From Balneola sp. (GTDB lineage Bacteria > Bacteroidota > Rhodothermia > Balneolales > Balneolaceae): a stretch of 6,051 bases of DNA. Shown piece after piece: positions 1-6,051 of the stretch. The position numbers and the translations under genes were made by a program. The first letter of the stretch is position 1, and every line of letters begins with the position of its first letter. The notes under the pieces were generated by a model. The model was not told where the DNA came from. It ran no database searches and saw only the letters and a list, made by a program, of their open reading frames with translations. The DNA is taken from positions 1 through 6,051 of the forward strand of contig PCAT01000025.1 in NCBI GenBank assembly GCA_002730655.1. The letters are read 5' to 3'.

Positions 1-538
1 ATTAATATTACAAGGACAACACAATTTGCAAAATGGACTTGCAACCGCACTCGCTGTCAGAGCTTGTGAAATCAAGAATGAGGTTATACGCGAAAGTCTT
101 TCTCGCTTTACTGGCGTCGAACACCGCCTAGAAGTGGTGCGAAAATTGGATGGGGTAAAATATATAAATGACAGTAAAGCCACTAATGTGAATGCAGTGT
201 GGTTTGCTTTGGACAGTATCAAAACCCCATTGACTCTTATCTTAGGTGGCCGCGACAAAGGCAATGATTATACTGAGCTGCGTGATCAACTCATTGACAA
301 GGTGCATACTGTGATTGCTATCGGTGAATCTCGGGAACGGATTCAAGAGCAAATTGGGGATATAATTCCTCATTTTATCGCGGCAGATAATATGCATCTA
401 GCGGTCCGGTATGCCCAAAAACAAGCTAAAAAAGGAGAGGTGGTATTGCTAAGTCCTGCCTGCTCTTCATTTGATATGTTTGAAGACTATGAGCATCGGG
501 GGCGGGAATTTAAGGAATGTGTTCAGCACCTAAGCTAA
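1..538 (+). CDS. murD: UDP-N-acetylmuramoylalanine--D-glutamate ligase (MurD), C-terminal part, 5' truncated
   Basis: This is the 3' end of murD. The product is the cytoplasmic ATP-dependent ligase that joins D-glutamate to UDP-MurNAc-L-Ala. The frame is open to the left edge (first full codon at 2), and the codons before the TTG at 26 already read like family sequence (LILQGQHN, matching the usual G-x-HN-xx-N stretch), so that TTG is not the start. About 178 codons remain of a family length near 440-450. They cover the end of the central Mur ligase domain and the whole C-terminal domain; the P-loop lies outside the window. Visible hallmarks are NDSKATN (167-187), LILGGRDKG (236-262) and SPACSSFDMF followed by a YEHRGREF stretch (from 452), the family's C-terminal substrate-contact region. 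The gene ends at TAA 536-538, 51 bases before ftsW. NDSKATN and the SPACSSFDMF block mark it as MurD rather than MurC, MurE or MurF. Confidence 0.96.
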   Translation, partial: LILQGQHNLQNGLATALAVRACEIKNEVIRESLSRFTGVEHRLEVVRKLDGVKYINDSKATNVNAVWFALDSIKTPLTLILGGRDKGNDYTELRDQLIDKVHTVIAIGESRERIQEQIGDIIPHFIAADNMHLAVRYAQKQAKKGEVVLLSPACSSFDMFEDYEHRGREFKECVQHLS

Positions 539-589
539 TTGATTATGCTAAATGAACCGTTTATATCAACCCAATTCAAGTAAAATTTA
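539..589 (+). other. murD-ftsW intergenic gap with two short upstream ORFs
   Basis: This 51-base AT-rich gap is the only non-overlapping junction in the window. I see no stem-loop terminator and no convincing promoter. It contains two ATG-initiated mini-ORFs. One runs 545-583 (12 codons, MLNEPFISTQFK), lies in the ftsW frame and stops 6 bases before the ftsW TTG. The other runs 552-593 (13 codons, MNRLYQPNSSKIY), and its TGA overlaps that TTG as TTGA. Neither ATG has a recognisable Shine-Dalgarno sequence. They could be chance ORFs, or could deliver terminating ribosomes to the weak ftsW start; the sequence alone does not decide. Confidence 0.3.
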
Positions 590-1780
590 TTGATTCATAA
601 CAGTCCTAATAGAAACATTCATCTAGTCCTTGGTACTAACCCAGAGGAAATAGATACGCGTGCACAGGGAAGCGACCGTTATATTCTAACGGCGGTTATT
701 ATACTACTTAGTTTTGGTTTGTTAGCTGTGTATTCTTCAATCGCCTTTTTTGCTCAAAATAATGACACTTCCGCCTTCGAGATGATTACTCGTCATTTGG
801 TTAAAATTGGTATTGCAGTGGTGGTGATTTTACTGGGATCCAAGGTGAACTATCATACCATTGCCAAGCTTTCTAGGCCGTTCATTGTGGTTAGTTTACT
901 ATTATTGGTTATGGTGTTGGTCTTTGGTGAAGAACAATTTGGAGCCAAACGTTGGCTTTCGATTGGAGGGGTTGGATTTCAGCCTTCCACGGTAGCCGCC
1001 GTTTCGCTAATCATTCATGTAAGTGTACTTCTAAACGAAAAACAGAATTACATAAAAGACTTTCAAAGGGCGTTCATTCCCATCATGATTTGGGTATTTA
1101 TCACATGCACCCTTATTGGAGTCGAAGATTTTTCTACGGCTAGTTTACTTATGGGAATATGTATTATTCTTATGTTTGTGGGACGGATTAGTATAATACA
1201 ATTGAGTACAATGGTCATCTTAGCTGCTTTTGGTGGCTTTTTACTCATTAACCAATCGACTACTCGTCAGGACCGCATTGAACAGTATTTAGGACAAATT
1301 AAACAGATCGAAACCGAGCGTTTACTTGATGGAACGGGACGGCAAGCGCAGCAGTCTTACATTGCTATAGCCCAGGGTGAGATTACCGGAGTTGGAATAG
1401 GCAAAAGTACCCAACGTGATTTCTTACCTACTCCGTATAATGATTTTATTTTTGCCATTATTGCTGAAGAATATGGGCTTTTAGGCGCCACTACTCTCAT
1501 TGCCATATTTGTTTTTCTAATGATACGAGGGGTGGCGTTCGTGGCAAGAAATGCCGAGGATTATTTGGGTACTCTGTTGGCTTTAGGTTGCACATTATAC
1601 CTGTGCCTTTACGGTTTTGTAAACGCAGCGGTGGCTAGTGGTTTATTTCCGGTTACCGGGTTGTCTATGCCATTTGTTAGTTATGGTGGTACCAATTTAT
1701 TATTTGCAGGAGCTATAGCAGGTTTACTGCTCAATATTTCCAAGCATAAAAAAGACAGGAAACCTTTGTTTTATGCCTAG
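590..1780 (+). CDS. ftsW: Septal peptidoglycan glycosyltransferase FtsW (SEDS family)
   Basis: FtsW is the multi-pass SEDS glycosyltransferase that polymerises lipid II at the septum with its partner class B PBP (FtsI). The 396-residue protein has a cytoplasmic N-terminus of about 30 residues and about ten hydrophobic segments, starting near 31-54 and ending near 366-384, with a Lys/Arg-rich tail. Family marks are GAKRW (118-122), QPS (131-133), DFSTA (180-184), NDFIFAIIAEEYG (284-296) and MPFVSYGGTNLL (360-371). D285 aligns with the proposed catalytic Asp of SEDS enzymes. The start is TTG at 590: an in-frame TAA lies at 581-583, and the first in-frame ATG (Met65) falls after the first membrane segment. 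No good Shine-Dalgarno precedes the TTG. The usual QPSE-xx-K motif reads QPSTVAA here. RodA is the main alternative, but the position between murD and murG argues for FtsW. The 3' end overlaps murG by 8 bases. Confidence 0.95.
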   Translation: MIHNSPNRNIHLVLGTNPEEIDTRAQGSDRYILTAVIILLSFGLLAVYSSIAFFAQNNDTSAFEMITRHLVKIGIAVVVILLGSKVNYHTIAKLSRPFIVVSLLLLVMVLVFGEEQFGAKRWLSIGGVGFQPSTVAAVSLIIHVSVLLNEKQNYIKDFQRAFIPIMIWVFITCTLIGVEDFSTASLLMGICIILMFVGRISIIQLSTMVILAAFGGFLLINQSTTRQDRIEQYLGQIKQIETERLLDGTGRQAQQSYIAIAQGEITGVGIGKSTQRDFLPTPYNDFIFAIIAEEYGLLGATTLIAIFVFLMIRGVAFVARNAEDYLGTLLALGCTLYLCLYGFVNAAVASGLFPVTGLSMPFVSYGGTNLLFAGAIAGLLLNISKHKKDRKPLFYA

Positions 1781-2894
1781 CAAAAATCCTAAATATCGCG
1801 TGATGATTGCAGCCGGCGGAACAGGTGGTCATGTCTACCCAGCCATTTCTATAGCGGACGCGTTGGGTATTAAAATGAAGCAAATTGATATTGCTTTTGT
1901 AGGCACTAAGAATCACATGGAATGGTTAGCAGTCCCTAAAGCAGGGTACCAGATTTATCCGATTTGGATAAGTGGATTGCAACGACGATTTACCTTTTTT
2001 AATGCTTTATTCCCCCTAAAGCTGATGGTTTCACTAATTCAATCTTTTTGGTTGTTAAGGCGTTTTAAACCTGCCGTTATGGTCTCATGCGGGGGATATG
2101 TAGCAGGGCCTGTGGGATGGATGGCCAGCCGTTTTGGAATTCCACTGATAATTCAGGAGCAAAATTCGTACCCAGGGCTAACCAATCGTATGCTTGGCTC
2201 CTCCGCGAAACATATATTTACTGCCTTCCCAGATGCAGAACACTATTTTCCTACACACAAAGTTCGAATGGTGGGCAACCCGACTAGGAAAAATCTGGTT
2301 CACAGAAACCACTCAAAAGCAAGGGGATTCTTTGATATTACTGAAGATCGCTCGGTTTTATTAGTACTGGGAGGAAGTTTGGGAGCAAAAAGTATTAACG
2401 AAGCATTGCTACATAGTTTAGAGACTCTGCACGATCATGAAGGAATTTATATAATTTGGCAGTGCGGCAAGCGTTATCTTGATACTCTAATTAAAAAAAT
2501 TGATTTAGAGGACTATCCCAGACTAAGACTGCATGCCTACCTAGAAGATATGCCCGCTGCCTATGCTGTAGCTGATTTGGTAGTGAGCCGCGCAGGAGCG
2601 AGTTCCTGTTCTGAACTAATGGTTACGGGTACACCGAGTATACTTATCCCCTCTCCTTTTGTTGCTGGAAACCACCAAACCATGAATGCACGCTCGATGC
2701 AGGAACAAGGAGCCGCCCAGATACTACCCGATGAAGAGGTAAGAGATACTCTGACAGAATTAGTCACACGACTACTAGCCGATCAAGAACAATTGCGAAA
2801 GATGAACGAAGCTGCTTTAGAGATGGCTAAACCTTTTGCCGCCGAGCATATTGCTGAAGAAATTTTACATGAAATAGAACAAAGTCATGAGTAA
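1773..2894 (+). CDS. murG: UDP-GlcNAc:lipid I N-acetylglucosaminyltransferase (MurG)
   Basis: MurG is a GT-B fold, membrane-associated enzyme on the cytoplasmic face. It transfers GlcNAc from UDP-GlcNAc to lipid I to form lipid II, the substrate of the upstream-encoded FtsW. The product is 373 residues, slightly above the usual 350-365. The N-terminal half shows the glycine loop GGTGGHVYP (15-23, with H20), the ME-xx-VPKAGY stretch (49-59), ISGLQRRF (66-73), CGGYVAGP (106-113) and EQNSYPG (129-135). The C-terminal half shows GGSLGAKSIN (200-209), ADLVVSRAGASS (267-278), a conserved E-L pair (281-282) and the donor-binding stretch ending HQTMNA (301-306). ISGLQRR and EQNSYPG are the variants I associate with Bacteroidota-type MurG. 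The ATG at 1773 overlaps the ftsW end as ATGCCTAG, with only a weak AGGA at 1757-1760, 12 bases upstream. The 3' end overlaps murC by 8 bases. Nothing looks truncated. Confidence 0.97.
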   Translation: MPSKNPKYRVMIAAGGTGGHVYPAISIADALGIKMKQIDIAFVGTKNHMEWLAVPKAGYQIYPIWISGLQRRFTFFNALFPLKLMVSLIQSFWLLRRFKPAVMVSCGGYVAGPVGWMASRFGIPLIIQEQNSYPGLTNRMLGSSAKHIFTAFPDAEHYFPTHKVRMVGNPTRKNLVHRNHSKARGFFDITEDRSVLLVLGGSLGAKSINEALLHSLETLHDHEGIYIIWQCGKRYLDTLIKKIDLEDYPRLRLHAYLEDMPAAYAVADLVVSRAGASSCSELMVTGTPSILIPSPFVAGNHQTMNARSMQEQGAAQILPDEEVRDTLTELVTRLLADQEQLRKMNEAALEMAKPFAAEHIAEEILHEIEQSHE

Positions 2895-4335
2895 GTCTAG
2901 TAACCATATTTATTCTGGATCATTTCAGTTAGAAAAACAATCTAGCTTTGGACGAACTCATCATATTCATATGGTCGGCATTGGGGGGATAGGAATGAGT
3001 GGAATGGCCGAAATTCTACTTCATCGTGGCTATAAGGTTTCCGGTTCAGATGAACAAATAGGAGAAACAACCTTGCGTTTAACTAAGTTAGGGGCATCTA
3101 TTTTTGAAGGACACCATGCCGATCATATACTTGGTGCAGATGTAGTAGTCTACACATCAGCGGTCCAGGCTCACAAAAATGAAGAAACAAAAGCCGCTAT
3201 TGAAAAACGCATACCCACTATTAAACGTTCTGAAATGCTAGCTGAACTCATGCGAATGAAGTATGGAATAGGCATTGCTGGCACGCATGGCAAAACCACT
3301 ACTACTACAATGACTGGTTTAGTCATTCAAGAAGGTAACTTTGATCCAACGATAATAGTAGGAGGTAAAGTTCACAGTTTTGATAAAACCAATGCTGTAG
3401 TTGGCAAAGGGGATATAATTATTGTCGAAGCAGATGAATTTGATCGCACTTTTTTACGACTTACGCCTTCGGTAGCGGTGATAACAAATATTGAAGCTGA
3501 GCACCTAGATATCTATGATGATTTAGCCGATGTGAAACAAGCATTCATCGACTATGCCAATAAGGTTCCTTTTTATGGGTCGGTTATTGTGTGTCTAGAT
3601 GATGAAAATGTAAGAAGTATCCTACCTGATCTTGAACGTAGAGTTATCAGCTATGGACTCACACCTCAGGCACAATTGCGTGCCACCGACATTCAGACTG
3701 CTCAATTTAACACCTCTTTTACTGTATTGTATCAGGGGAAAAAGTTAGGAATGGTGAGCCTTCAAGCCCCTGGTGAATATAATGTTAAAAATGCCTTGGC
3801 ATCTATTGCCTGTGGTTTGGAAATGGGAATGGAGTTCAAAACCATTAAACGCGGCTTAGAACGCTTCGAAGGAGTATATCGTCGTTTTCAAATGAAATAC
3901 TCTAACGGTATTATGCTTATCGATGACTATGCACATCATCCCACGGAAGTTCAAGCCACCTTACAAGCGGCCCATCGTGGTTGGCCAGATCGACGCGTCA
4001 TAGCGGTATTTCAACCACATCTATATTCTAGAACTCAGAATTTATATAAGGAATTTGGGCTCTCCTTTTTCGATGCCGAAGTGTTGGTAGTGACCGATGT
4101 GTATCCCTCACGAGAAAAACCTATTAAAGGTATCTCCGGAGCATTGATTGCGAATACAGCAAAGCAATATGGGCATAAAAACGTGCATTATGTATGCGAT
4201 AAAAAAACCGTAGCCGATAAACTCAAAAACCTCGTACAAGCCGGCGATATCATCATAACGATGGGAGCAGGCGACATATACCTTATGGGTGAAGAGTTTA
4301 CGGAGTGGTTGGAATTATTTAAACCATTTGAATGA
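2887..4335 (+). CDS. murC: UDP-N-acetylmuramate--L-alanine ligase (MurC)
   Basis: MurC is the cytoplasmic ATP-dependent ligase that adds L-alanine to UDP-MurNAc, the first step of stem-peptide synthesis. At 482 residues it is of normal length. The N-terminal Rossmann-like domain carries HMVGIGGIGMSG (28-39) and SGSD (52-55). The central ATPase domain carries the P-loop GTHGKTTTT (132-140, K136), EADEFDRTFL (181-190) and TNIEAEHLDIY (200-210). Further on are GEYNVKNA (296-303), FEGVYRRFQ (327-335), DDYAHHPTEV (346-355), FQPHLYSRT (375-383), VYPSREKP (405-412) and MGAGDIY (459-465). The HMVGIGG start and DDYAHHPTE separate it from MurD, MurE, MurF and the Mpl recycling ligase. The ATG at 2887 overlaps the murG end as ATGAGTAA. 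No Shine-Dalgarno sequence is visible, so initiation probably depends on coupling to murG translation. About 27 residues precede the first motif, as is common in MurC. The 3' end overlaps ftsQ by 4 bases. Confidence 0.97.
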   Translation: MSKSSNHIYSGSFQLEKQSSFGRTHHIHMVGIGGIGMSGMAEILLHRGYKVSGSDEQIGETTLRLTKLGASIFEGHHADHILGADVVVYTSAVQAHKNEETKAAIEKRIPTIKRSEMLAELMRMKYGIGIAGTHGKTTTTTMTGLVIQEGNFDPTIIVGGKVHSFDKTNAVVGKGDIIIVEADEFDRTFLRLTPSVAVITNIEAEHLDIYDDLADVKQAFIDYANKVPFYGSVIVCLDDENVRSILPDLERRVISYGLTPQAQLRATDIQTAQFNTSFTVLYQGKKLGMVSLQAPGEYNVKNALASIACGLEMGMEFKTIKRGLERFEGVYRRFQMKYSNGIMLIDDYAHHPTEVQATLQAAHRGWPDRRVIAVFQPHLYSRTQNLYKEFGLSFFDAEVLVVTDVYPSREKPIKGISGALIANTAKQYGHKNVHYVCDKKTVADKLKNLVQAGDIIITMGAGDIYLMGEEFTEWLELFKPFE

Positions 4336-5078
4336 TGAGTTCTAAATTACCCAATAGCATATCGACCATCTCTACACCTGGATTACTCACTACTGTGTTC
4401 TTACTGGTTGGACTAGGAATAATTGGTGGATTTTACTGGCAACAATCTATCATGGTTGATTCTCTGCGCGTATCAGGAATTTGGTTTCATGAGCAGCAGG
4501 ATATAGTAGAAGCGGCTCAGGTACCAGTAGGGGTATCTCCAGATAGCTTGAATTTAGAAGAACTCAAAAATAGAGTACAACACTTGGCCTATGTAAAGTC
4601 TGTACAACCTTATATAGAACCTAGTGGAACCCTCCATATTTCTATTGAAGAACGGATGCCAATAATGTTATTGGTTGGTGGAGCTGTGGAGCAATATGCA
4701 GATATTGAAGGAGTGCAATTGCCAATATTAAAAGGTAAGTCAGTCAATGTTCCTCTAGTTTACGGTTTTGCTTTTGCTAAACAAGATGACACGCTAAATA
4801 CAATTGCTTTTAAGCAGATAGCGCGTTTTTTGCAAGAGGCAAAAGAACATGAATTTTCTTGGACAACCCTAAGTGAAGTAGCCTTTGATCCTGTAGAAGG
4901 AGTGGTGGCATTGAGTCACGAAAATGGTGTTAAGCTTCTCTTTGGTATCGAATCATTTACAAACAAACTCGCGAATTGGGAACTGTTTTATACCCAGGTT
5001 ATCCGAAAAAAGGGTATCACCCATATCGCGCAAATTGACCTACGCTTTAACGATCAAATCATAACGAGGGAATCATGA
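4332..5078 (+). CDS. ftsQ: Cell division protein FtsQ
   Basis: FtsQ (DivIB in Gram-positives) is a bitopic membrane protein linking cytoplasmic and periplasmic divisome parts through FtsB and FtsL. The 248-residue product has a short cytoplasmic N-terminus, one hydrophobic segment at about 18-37, a POTRA-like domain at about 41-108 (beginning VDSLRVSG, ending in HISIEERMP), and a beta domain from about 110 to 245. Family-style positions include the YADIEGVQLP stretch (122-131) and the terminal IDLRFNDQIITR (235-246). FtsQ diverges strongly in sequence, so the call rests on this architecture plus the position between murC and ftsA. The start overlaps murC as ATGA at 4332; a second ATG follows at once (4335) and would remove one residue. 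Neither has a Shine-Dalgarno sequence, which implies coupled and perhaps low translation. The length is near that of other FtsQ proteins. The 3' end overlaps ftsA by 4 bases. Confidence 0.9.
   Translation: MMSSKLPNSISTISTPGLLTTVFLLVGLGIIGGFYWQQSIMVDSLRVSGIWFHEQQDIVEAAQVPVGVSPDSLNLEELKNRVQHLAYVKSVQPYIEPSGTLHISIEERMPIMLLVGGAVEQYADIEGVQLPILKGKSVNVPLVYGFAFAKQDDTLNTIAFKQIARFLQEAKEHEFSWTTLSEVAFDPVEGVVALSHENGVKLLFGIESFTNKLANWELFYTQVIRKKGITHIAQIDLRFNDQIITRES
5066..5070 (+). promoter_or_regulatory. Shine-Dalgarno sequence for ftsA
   Basis: GAGGG sits inside the last codons of ftsQ, four bases before the ftsA ATG at 5075. It is the only clear Shine-Dalgarno-like sequence at a gene start in this window. 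It supports choosing ATG 5075 over the in-frame ATG at 5096, which has no such sequence. Confidence 0.65.
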
Positions 5079-6051
5079 CAGAAACAGAACGTATAATGGT
5101 AGGACTCGACATTGGTACAACAAAAATTTGTGCCATTGTAGCTTCTATCGACGAGCAAGAACGAATCAATATTTTGGGGGTTGGCAAAGCTCCTAGCGAC
5201 GGACTCAATCGTGGGGTTGTTGTAAATATTGATAAGACGGTCAATGCGATAAAAGAAGCCATAGCCCAAGCCGAGTTAGCTTCTGGTATAGAAGTCAATT
5301 CGGTAAATGTTGGCATTGCTGGGGACCATATTAGGAGTATGCGAAGCAAAGGAGTTATTACTATCAACAATCGTGATAATGAGATCACTGCCCGGGATGT
5401 TGAACGACTCCTAGAAGACTGTCAGCGCATCATGCTTCCAACCGACCAACAGATTCTGCATGTCATCCCTCAGGAGTTTGTTGTGGACGGTCAAGATGGT
5501 ATCAGTGACCCTGTGGGCATGAGTGGTATGCGTATGGAAGCCGAAGTACATATTATAACTGGCTTGGTATCTGCAGCCAAAAATATTTACCGCTGTGTAG
5601 AACGGGCAGGCTATCAAGTTGCGGATATAATTCTTGAACCGTTAGCCTCATCCTATTCAGCTTTAGACGCTGAAGAAAAAGAAGCTGGAGTGGTATTAGT
5701 TGATATTGGCGGGGGTACCACCGATGTAGCCATCTTCCAAGAAAGCACTATACGACATACGGCCGTCATTGCCGTTGCGGGGCAGAAGGTCACCGATGAC
5801 ATTCGAATTGGTCTCAGCGTTTTAGACGACCAAGCAGAGAACTTAAAGCGTAAACATGGCGAGAGTTACGCCGACCTCATTCAAGAAGATGAAGTAATCA
5901 CAGTACCTGGTATTGCAGGCCGACCTCCCAAAGAAATAACTAAAAGTATACTTGGAAAAATCATTCAAGCACGAGTGGAAGAAATTCTTGAAATCGTTGG
6001 TATTGAAATCAAACGAAGTGGATACTCCGATGCACTTAGTGCTGGAGTAGT
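5075..6051 (+). CDS. ftsA: Cell division protein FtsA, N-terminal part, 3' truncated by window edge
   Basis: FtsA is the actin-like ATPase that anchors FtsZ filaments to the inner membrane and recruits later divisome proteins. 325 complete codons lie in the window and the frame is still open at the right edge, out of a typical 410-450. The C-terminal amphipathic membrane-targeting helix is therefore not seen. Visible marks are the phosphate-1 motif GLDIGTTKICAIV (10-22), the 1C-domain stretch GMSGMRMEAEVHIITG (148-163), the phosphate-2 motif VDIGGGTTDVAIF (209-221), AGQKVTDDI (235-243) and GIAGRPPKEI (279-288). The GMSGMRMEAEVH block within the 1C insertion distinguishes FtsA from MreB and DnaK-like actin-fold proteins. 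The ATG overlaps the ftsQ stop as ATGA and has GAGGG just upstream. ftsZ would be expected next, beyond the window; that is inference from conserved order. Confidence 0.97.
   Translation, partial: MTETERIMVGLDIGTTKICAIVASIDEQERINILGVGKAPSDGLNRGVVVNIDKTVNAIKEAIAQAELASGIEVNSVNVGIAGDHIRSMRSKGVITINNRDNEITARDVERLLEDCQRIMLPTDQQILHVIPQEFVVDGQDGISDPVGMSGMRMEAEVHIITGLVSAAKNIYRCVERAGYQVADIILEPLASSYSALDAEEKEAGVVLVDIGGGTTDVAIFQESTIRHTAVIAVAGQKVTDDIRIGLSVLDDQAENLKRKHGESYADLIQEDEVITVPGIAGRPPKEITKSILGKIIQARVEEILEIVGIEIKRSGYSDALSAGV

Noticed and set aside
26..28. TTG as a possible start of a short murD-like gene
   Set aside because: The frame stays open to the left edge and the preceding codons fit the MurD family, so the gene is simply cut by the window.
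643..649. AGAGGAA inside the ftsW 5' end as a possible ribosome binding site for a later start
   Set aside because: No ATG, GTG or TTG in the ftsW frame follows at a suitable distance; the bases encode an ordinary Glu-Glu pair.
952..1248. Overlapping small open frames on both strands within ftsW (about 61-63 codons)
   Set aside because: They lie wholly inside a clear ftsW reading frame and their translations show no family-like motif.
2087..2767. Small open frames on both strands within murG (about 66-68 codons)
   Set aside because: They are shadows of MurG motif-coding sequence with no independent evidence of coding.
3293..3311. ACT-repeat-like stretch in murC that could look like a microsatellite
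   Set aside because: It encodes the run of threonines after the P-loop lysine, which is normal for Mur ligases, and the codons vary (ACC, ACT, ACA).
5059..5388. Reverse-strand open frame of 109 codons over the start of ftsA
   Set aside because: It lies antisense to the well-conserved FtsA phosphate-1 region, has no recognisable domain or ribosome binding site, and is explained by the codon pattern of ftsA.
5773..5803. Possible degenerate adenosine-site motif in FtsA (AGQKVTDDI instead of GG-x-x-x-T-x-DI)
   Set aside because: Other FtsA proteins, including the E. coli one as I recall it, also have Ala-Gly here, so it is within normal variation.

Overview
The window is a piece of a bacterial division and cell-wall (dcw) cluster with every gene on the + strand. 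In order it holds the C-terminal part of murD, then complete ftsW, murG, murC and ftsQ, then the N-terminal three quarters of ftsA. Almost every base is coding. The only gap is 51 bases between murD and ftsW (539-589); the other four junctions overlap by 8, 8, 4 and 4 bases. I see no promoter, terminator, tRNA, mobile element, repeat array or CRISPR.

The likely source is a member of the Bacteroidota/Rhodothermota/Balneolota group. This rests on the gene order murD-ftsW-murG-murC-ftsQ-ftsA with no murB or ddl between murC and ftsQ, and on group-style motif variants recalled from the families: EQNSYPG in MurG, EADEFDRTFL in MurC, and YNDFIFAIIAEEYG and DFSTA in FtsW. The moderately AT-rich base composition and mostly absent Shine-Dalgarno sequences also fit. 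I cannot name a genus; a Balneola-like lineage is only a guess.

The genes form one pathway. MurC and MurD add the first two amino acids (L-Ala and D-Glu) to UDP-MurNAc in the cytoplasm. MurG adds GlcNAc to lipid I on the inner membrane face, making lipid II. FtsW polymerises lipid II at the septum. FtsQ is a bitopic membrane scaffold of the divisome, and FtsA is the actin-like protein that tethers FtsZ to the membrane. The overlaps suggest translation as one coupled polycistronic unit.

No undescribed system is evident. The points most worth a second look are the ftsW start (TTG, next to two short upstream ORFs), unusual residues in a normally conserved FtsW motif, and the contrast between a clear ribosome binding site for ftsA and none for murC or ftsQ.
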